Source of the DNA: DATARH01 sp036264235
GTDB taxonomy: Bacteria; Pseudomonadota; Alphaproteobacteria; ATCC43930; CGMCC-115725
NCBI GenBank assembly: GCA_036264235.1
Contig: DATARH010000224.1
Coordinates: 1-29,076 of the forward strand
Length of the DNA: 29,076 nucleotides
Direction of reading: 5' to 3'
In this document: one piece after another, positions 25,792 to 29,076 of the stretch
Position numbering within the stretch: position 1 is the stretch's first letter
How the letters are laid out: every line of letters starts with the position of its first letter
The notes under the pieces: model-generated
What the model was told of the DNA's origin: nothing
What the model saw: only the letters and a program-made list of their open reading frames with translations
Database searches by the model: none
Made by a program: the position numbers and the translations under genes

Positions 25792-26460
25792 ATGAGCGAT
25801 TTCCTACTGGTATTCGATCTCGACGGGACCCTGGTCGACAGCGTCCCCGATCTGACCAATTCGCTGAGCCTGGTGCTGCACGAACACGGCTATCCGCCGC
25901 TGACGCGGCAGGAGGTGGCGCCGATGGTCGGCGACGGTGTGCCCGCCCTGGTCGCCCGCGCTTTTGCCGCCCGCGGCGGTCCGGTCGAAGAAGCGACGGA
26001 GGCACTGCCCCGATATATCGCGATCTATGAGGCCAATGCGACGAACGAGACCCGGCCCTACCCCGGGGTAGTGGAGACGCTGCGGCAGTTGCGGCGGCGC
26101 GGCTACCGCACTGCGGTCTGCACCAACAAACTGCAGCAGGCGACGATTACGGTCCTTAATGGGCTTAGCCTCGCCGATCTGTTCGATGGGATCGCCGGCG
26201 GCGACCGCTACCCGGTGCGGAAGCCCGATCCCGGCCATCTGACCGGGCTTGTGCGCGAGCTTGGCGGCGCGGTCGAGCGGTCGGCGATGATCGGCGACAG
26301 CGAGAACGACGCGGCGGCGGCGCATGCCGCGTCGGTGCCGCTGGTGCTGATGCGCTACGGCTATGCACGTGCCGCGCCGGAGACGCTCGGCGCCGCGATC
26401 GTTCTCGATCGCTTCGACGAACTGCCGCAGGCGCTCGAGCGGCTCGGCCTCACTCCATGA
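25792..26460 (+). CDS. gph: Phosphoglycolate phosphatase
   Basis: HAD-superfamily hydrolase, 222 aa, that removes phosphate from 2-phosphoglycolate (from DNA repair or RuBisCO side reaction). The motifs are FDLDGTLVDS (motif I, nucleophile Asp), VCTNKLQQ (motif II Thr), the Lys in YPVRKPDPGHL (motif III) and MIGDSENDAAAAHAA (motif IV). The cap domain includes VGDGVPALVARAF, typical of the Gph subgroup. The start is ATG 25792, and in-frame codons upstream give no family residues. It overlaps the convergent DUF3108 gene by 11 bp at the 3' end. Substrate assignment is by subgroup resemblance. Confidence 0.9.
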   Translation: MSDFLLVFDLDGTLVDSVPDLTNSLSLVLHEHGYPPLTRQEVAPMVGDGVPALVARAFAARGGPVEEATEALPRYIAIYEANATNETRPYPGVVETLRQLRRRGYRTAVCTNKLQQATITVLNGLSLADLFDGIAGGDRYPVRKPDPGHLTGLVRELGGAVERSAMIGDSENDAAAAHAASVPLVLMRYGYARAAPETLGAAIVLDRFDELPQALERLGLTP

Positions 26461-27265
26461 GCTTCAGCTCGGCGCCGTTTGCCGTAACCTCGGCGAGATA
26501 GGCCGATATCTCCCCGGCTTCGGTCTGCATGTCCATGCGGATCGCCTGCACCAGCTCGCCGGGCACGATCCGGGCGTACCACAGCGTGCCGGATCGGGCG
26601 CCCTCGCTGTCCTCGGGATTGGCCGGGAAGCCGGCGATTTCGACCCGCTTCATATGACATACGGTGGTCATACCGGCGAAATTCTGCCCGCCCTTTGGCG
26701 ACAATTTTTGCTGTCCGCCATCGCTGAACTTGAGGTCGTAGCGCTCGTGGCCGTCGAACACCGGCACCGTCAGGTCGCACTTGCCGCCCCTCCCGAGCTG
26801 CCGCTCGACCAGGAGGTAGGCGGTCAGGTTATCGACCGTGCCGCGCATCTGCGCTGGCGCGACCGGCTTTACCGCGTCCTTTGTCGATGGCGGGGTCGAA
26901 CCGCCGCTGACCGCGCCGTCTGTGGCGTAGCTGACCTTGTCGTGCCGTTCGACGCCATTGCGCTCGGTGTCGCTGCGGAAGCTTTCCGGCTGCGCCGCAT
27001 CGGTCGTCAGCCGGCCCTTTGCCTGGGCTGTGCTGTTCATGCTGACAAACCAGCCGGCAAAGCCCCGCGTCTCGATATTGGATTTGATCGCGTAGGTGCC
27101 GCCGCTGAGGTCGATCTCGGTGTGGGTCGTCGCGACGTGGAGACCGGCCGGCCCATAGACCTCGACCCGATATTTCAGGTGTTGCGGCTGGCCAGCCGTC
27201 GGTGGCGCTGCGGCGAGGACAAGCGGCAGCAAGCCGGCGAGCGCGAGCGGGCGAAAGACGGTCAT
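26450..27265 (-). CDS. Exported DUF3108-type protein
   Basis: 271-aa protein with an N-terminal signal peptide (MTVFRPLALAGLLPLVLAAAPP) and likely cleavage after the AAA stretch, so periplasmic. The mature part is beta-rich and matches the DUF3108 pattern: LKYRVEVYGPAGLHVATTH, YAIKSNIETRGFAGWF, PVFDGHERYDLKF and VPGELVQAIRMDMQTEAG near the end. Two Cys (in GKCDLTV and TTVCHMK) could form a disulfide. The family is common in alphaproteobacteria and its role is unknown. ATG 27265 is chosen because it places the signal peptide at the N-terminus. An upstream in-frame start at 27364 gives an Arg-rich extension overlapping the tRNA promoter. Confidence 0.82.
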   Translation of the reverse strand: MTVFRPLALAGLLPLVLAAAPPTAGQPQHLKYRVEVYGPAGLHVATTHTEIDLSGGTYAIKSNIETRGFAGWFVSMNSTAQAKGRLTTDAAQPESFRSDTERNGVERHDKVSYATDGAVSGGSTPPSTKDAVKPVAPAQMRGTVDNLTAYLLVERQLGRGGKCDLTVPVFDGHERYDLKFSDGGQQKLSPKGGQNFAGMTTVCHMKRVEIAGFPANPEDSEGARSGTLWYARIVPGELVQAIRMDMQTEAGEISAYLAEVTANGAELKLME

Positions 27266-27321
27266 CGATTGCGACAACGCCGGAACGGCCGATCCGTGCC
27301 ATCGAAGCGACCGGGCGCGGC

Positions 27322-27351
27322 TTGACAGGCCTTCGGCGGCTCTCGTAAATG
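27322..27351 (+). promoter_or_regulatory. Promoter of tRNA-Val
   Basis: TTGACA (27322-27327), preceded by C as usual for alphaproteobacterial promoters, then 18 bases and TAAATG (27346-27351). Predicted transcription start is near 27358, about 18 nt before the mature tRNA 5' end. Confidence 0.65.
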
Positions 27352-27375
27352 CGGGCCGCGACAAGCCCCGGGCTC

Positions 27376-27450
27376 GGGCGCGTAGCTCAGCGGGAGAGCA
27401 CTGTCTTCACACGGCAGGGGTCACTGGTTCAATCCCAGTCGCGCCCACCA
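27376..27450 (+). tRNA. tRNA-Val(CAC)
   Basis: Complete cloverleaf of 75 nt including an encoded CCA. The acceptor GGGCGCG pairs with CGCGCCC (discriminator A). The D stem is GCTC/GAGC. The anticodon stem CTGTC/GGCAG (one G-T pair) encloses loop TTCACAC, so the anticodon is CAC and reads GUG valine codons. The T stem ACTGG/CCAGT encloses TTCAATC. It has its own promoter upstream. Confidence 0.95.
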
Positions 27451-27455
27451 CTCCG

Positions 27456-27908
27456 CTATGACGGCTTTTTCTCGCCAGGATCGCCAATGGATCTGTCCGG
27501 GCGCTCCTTTGATCGATTGTGGCGGGGGTGGACCGCCGATGCCGGCGCCGTCGAATGATCGTGATAGGGGGGATGGTGGTGATGACGCCGCCGCGCGATC
27601 TCGACCTCGACACTCCGGATGCGTGCGGCCACCACGGCCCGCCGCGAATCGGTAACCGGCAGGGCGTCGAATTGATCGATCAGCTCGGCGACAAATTTGC
27701 GGAGCGGCCGCGGCGGCCGCGCATCGACACTCAGGCCGCGGGCGTGTAACCCCGCTTCCTCGGCCTGTCTGATTTGTACCAGCTCCGCCTCGTCGCTCTC
27801 GATCTGGCGCAGGTAGCCGATCGCGACCTTGCCGCTGACGCCCGCTCGCAGCGTTTCGCGGTAAAGATTTATGCGTCGCCGCAGCAGCGTGGCGCGATCG
27901 TCGTCCAT
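27456..27908 (-). CDS. Hypothetical protein with helical N-terminus and His-rich tail
   Basis: 150 aa, not recognised. The first 100 residues look like real helical protein: DRATLLRRRINLYRETLR, GKVAIGYLRQIESDEAEL, PRPLRKFVAELIDQFDAL, RRAVVAARIRSVEVEIA. I know of similar short proteins beginning LLRRRI-LYR in soil alphaproteobacteria, function unknown. The tail turns to low complexity (RRRHHHHPPYHDH, then Arg/Pro/Ser) and reaches TAG at 27456, only 5 nt from the end of the convergent tRNA, so it may read into a former intergenic stretch. The start is ATG 27908, with no clear ribosome site. Confidence 0.6.
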   Translation of the reverse strand: MDDDRATLLRRRINLYRETLRAGVSGKVAIGYLRQIESDEAELVQIRQAEEAGLHARGLSVDARPPRPLRKFVAELIDQFDALPVTDSRRAVVAARIRSVEVEIARRRHHHHPPYHDHSTAPASAVHPRHNRSKERPDRSIGDPGEKKPS

Positions 27909-28120
27909 CGCGCAATTCTACCGAGAGGGATCGGCGATTAGAAGGTCGGCGGGCGATCTGAGTTGTTTTGTTTTGCCGCCGCAGCGCGGATGGACGATAG
28001 CAGGACGACCCGATCCGCAGCGCGCAAACCCTACCCCCTTAGGGTTATTTGTTACGCCTTTTTTAACCTTCGACGGCCAAAACTACGCCCCAGACTGGCC
28101 CTCGCCCTTCGGGAGCGCAA
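27909..28120. other. Divergent intergenic region
   Basis: 212 nt between the two hypothetical genes. It contains the short T/G-rich run GTTGTTTTGTTTTG (27963-27976), the hairpin at 28027-28046 and a T-rich stretch CCTTTTTTAACC. I see no convincing promoter and no RNA gene. Confidence 0.45.
28027..28046. repeat. Short hairpin AACCCTA...TAGGGTT
   Basis: AACCCTA (28027-28033) pairs with TAGGGTT (28040-28046) around a C-rich 6-base loop. A T-run occurs 12 bases further on (28059-28064), too distant for a classic terminator. A regulatory site for the gene starting at 28121 is possible. Confidence 0.35.
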
Positions 28121-28354
28121 ATGCACGAACCTCATTCCGCGCCGGAGCACGTATCCGCGAAATCGGTCGGCGAACTCGACGGTCTGGTTCAGAACGCCAC
28201 CCGATGCTATCGGCTGGCTCGCCGATTGGCCAACCCGGTCTTTACCCGGCAACTCGTCGAATTGGGGCAAGACTACGCGTCGCGGGCGATTGCGAAGGGC
28301 GCCGATCCGGCAAACTTACCGGCGCCGGACGAGTGGCGCAGGGTTAGAGATTGA
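28121..28354 (+). CDS. Small hypothetical protein
   Basis: 77 aa, not recognised by name. The central part is helical with TRCYRLARRLANPVF, RQLVELGQDYASRAIAKG and a polar tail PAPDEWRRVRD. Short proteins with this R-x-R-A...L-x-x-L-x-x-DY-x-x-RA pattern are scattered in Bradyrhizobium-like genomes, often of unknown role. The start is ATG 28121 with GGGAG about five bases ahead, which supports translation. The first 15 residues are polar and look disordered. It is an orphan between an AT-rich leader and a gap before the pilin gene. Confidence 0.55.
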   Translation: MHEPHSAPEHVSAKSVGELDGLVQNATRCYRLARRLANPVFTRQLVELGQDYASRAIAKGADPANLPAPDEWRRVRD

Positions 28355-28463
28355 ACCGGTGCGGCGCCGGACGCAGCACTATCGACCGGCAAGAACGGCC
28401 GCCCGACACGCTACAGAGCGGCCGGGTCGGCTTCGATACGAAGTCACATAATGAAGGCTCAAC

Positions 28464-28492
28464 CGCCTGGCCCGCATATGCCGGGCGAGGCG
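28464..28492. terminator. Hairpin downstream of the flp pilin gene
   Basis: CGCCTGGCCCG (28464-28474) pairs with CGGGCGAGGCG (28482-28492) with one mismatch, around loop CATATGC. It starts 14 nt beyond the pilin stop on the minus strand. No T-run follows. The rest of the 151-nt gap 28355-28505 shows nothing else that I can support. Confidence 0.45.
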
Positions 28493-28505
28493 CCTGTCTC
28501 CGGAA

Positions 28506-28691
28506 TTAGAGGCTGCTGCCTACCGTACCGAAGATACTGGACAGGTTGGTTCCGACCGTGGTCATCGTCGCAACGGCGGCGACCGCGATCAGAGCAGCGA
28601 TCAGACCGTATTCGATGGCGGTCGCACCGCTGCGGTTCCGCAGCACCTTCTGCAGATCCGAATAGCTCTGAAGCAAGTGAACAATGTACAT
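28506..28691 (-). CDS. flp: Flp-family type IVb pilin
   Basis: 61-aa prepilin. A short charged leader (MYIVHLLQSYSDLQKVLRNRSG) ends in Gly, and the mature part begins ATAIEYGLIAALIAVAAVAT, with the expected Glu at +5 and the IEYGLI motif. The prepilin peptidase (TadV/CpaA type) would cut after the Gly. The mature pilin is about 39 residues, with a hydrophobic helix and a short polar tail. Flp pili serve surface attachment. No tad/cpa assembly gene is in the window. The start is ATG 28691 with GGAG seven bases ahead; upstream in-frame codons to 28799 are not pilin-like. A promoter and a CRP-type palindrome lie upstream. Confidence 0.93.
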   Translation of the reverse strand: MYIVHLLQSYSDLQKVLRNRSGATAIEYGLIAALIAVAAVATMTTVGTNLSSIFGTVGSSL

Positions 28692-28740
28692 CGTCTTCTC
28701 CTGTGGCGTGGGTGGCGCGTTGTGCTTTACGCGCGGCGGA

Positions 28741-28768
28741 TTAATACGAGGTAAAGAGCTCGGATCAA
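28741..28768 (-). promoter_or_regulatory. Probable flp promoter
   Basis: On the minus strand, TTGATC (28768-28763), a 16-base spacer and TATTAA (28746-28741). Predicted start is near 28734, giving a leader of about 43 nt to the pilin ATG. Both boxes match four of six consensus bases. Confidence 0.5.
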
Positions 28769-28808
28769 AATTCCGCACAGCTCTGCTAGTAGTGAGCAAG
28801 AAATGACG

Positions 28809-28828
28809 AATGTGAAGTACGTCACATT
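28809..28828. promoter_or_regulatory. CRP/FNR-family operator upstream of flp
   Basis: AATGTGA-AGTACG-TCACATT is a perfect 7-bp inverted repeat with a 6-base spacer and contains the exact CRP core TGTGA-N6-TCACA. Its centre lies about 84 bases upstream of the predicted flp start, a place where CRP-type activators can act. Confidence 0.6.
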
Positions 28829-28843
28829 AGTCGAACGTAAAGC

Positions 28844-28860
28844 TACGAAAGTATTTCGTA
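28844..28860. promoter_or_regulatory. Second palindrome TACGAAA-GTA-TTTCGTA
   Basis: Perfect 7-bp inverted repeat with a 3-base centre, 16 bases beyond the CRP-type site. TTCGTAA recurs at 28877-28883. A binding site for another regulator is likely, but I cannot assign it to a family. Confidence 0.4.
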
Positions 28861-28907
28861 ATTCCGAGGCATTTTGTTCGTAAGCAGTCGTCACACGGGC
28901 GCTCTGA

Positions 28908-29076
28908 TCACCCCGCCGCGTCGCTCTCCGGTTTCAGCTCTCTGGGCAACACCATCTGGGTCTGAATCATCATCGCGGCGAGCTTGCCATCGGCACGGTA
29001 GATCGAGGTCTGCAGCACGATCGTGCGCCGCCCGACATGCAGCGGCACCGCGATCCCCGTCAGCCGTTCCCGGCCG
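28908..29076 (-). CDS. PaaI-like hotdog-fold thioesterase, C-terminal end (5' end outside window)
   Basis: The reverse strand from 29075 is open and gives 55 residues starting GRERLTGIAVPLHVGRRT and continuing IVLQTSIYRADGKLAAMMIQ and TQMVLP to TGA (28908-28910). This is the last part of a PaaI-type acyl-CoA thioesterase: the strand pair H-x-GRRT...Q-x-x-IY-x-x-DGKL-A is characteristic of the hotdog fold. The catalytic residues would lie upstream, beyond the window. The gene precedes the flp pilin on the same strand with 216 nt between, and that gap contains palindromes and a promoter, so the two are probably separate units. Confidence 0.75.
   Translation of the reverse strand, partial: GRERLTGIAVPLHVGRRTIVLQTSIYRADGKLAAMMIQTQMVLPRELKPESDAAG

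Noticed and set aside
28040..28070. CtrA-type site near TTAACC in the T-rich stretch
   Set aside because: The full TTAA-N7-TTAA pattern is not present.
28451..28744. Plus-strand frame of 97 codons opposite the flp pilin
   Set aside because: Low-complexity Arg/Ser-rich translation; the minus strand has an unambiguous pilin.

Overview
The window is 29 kb of GC-rich DNA that reads like an alphaproteobacterial chromosome (Rhodospirillales/Rhizobiales-like). The pointers are the glmU-glmS order, a phasin-like protein, a CYTH-CHAD protein, a DUF3108-type exported protein, a Flp pilin and promoters with a strong TTGACA -35 box. I cannot name a genus. Gene density is high. No gene-free stretch exceeds 300 bases, and I see no insertion sequence, prophage, CRISPR array or rRNA.

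Region A (1-14913) is mostly accessory catabolism. It opens with the C-terminal bulk of a molybdenum hydroxylase large subunit, followed by a short-chain dehydrogenase whose frame is broken once. A hemerythrin-like protein and a CYTH-CHAD protein run on the minus strand. A HpcH/HpaI-type aldolase then precedes a tight four-gene plus-strand operon: 2-oxoacid dehydrogenase E1 alpha and E1 beta, an unrecognised protein built from two copies of one module, and a second thiamine diphosphate enzyme. No E2 or E3 gene is present. Convergent to this operon is a minus-strand chain, vapB-like antitoxin, PIN toxin and hydantoinase A, in which each stop overlaps the next start as GTGA. An NHL-propeller protein follows. 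A Mo-hydroxylase, dehydrogenases, aldolase, ThDP enzymes and a hydantoinase together would suit breakdown of a heterocyclic or amide compound, but the substrate is not visible in the sequence.

Region B (15003-21144) holds pdxJ, a 14-TM-type DHA2 efflux pump and a succinate-semialdehyde dehydrogenase. It also holds an arsR-AHSA1-GST operon whose promoter and palindromes sit directly on the arsR start codon, a small conserved protein and a phasin-like protein.

Region C (21381-27265) is mainly housekeeping: glmU-glmS (UDP-GlcNAc synthesis) with a leaderless-type arylsulfotransferase propeller gene directly behind, then gph and an exported DUF3108 protein.

Region D (27322-29076) has tRNA-Val(CAC) with its own promoter, two small hypothetical genes, a Flp-type pilin with a sigma70-like promoter and a CRP-type operator, and the C-terminal end of a PaaI-like thioesterase.

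The best candidates for something undescribed are the duplicated SHGG/NDAG protein at 8507-9313 in its ThDP operon, and the regulatory region of the flp pilin.
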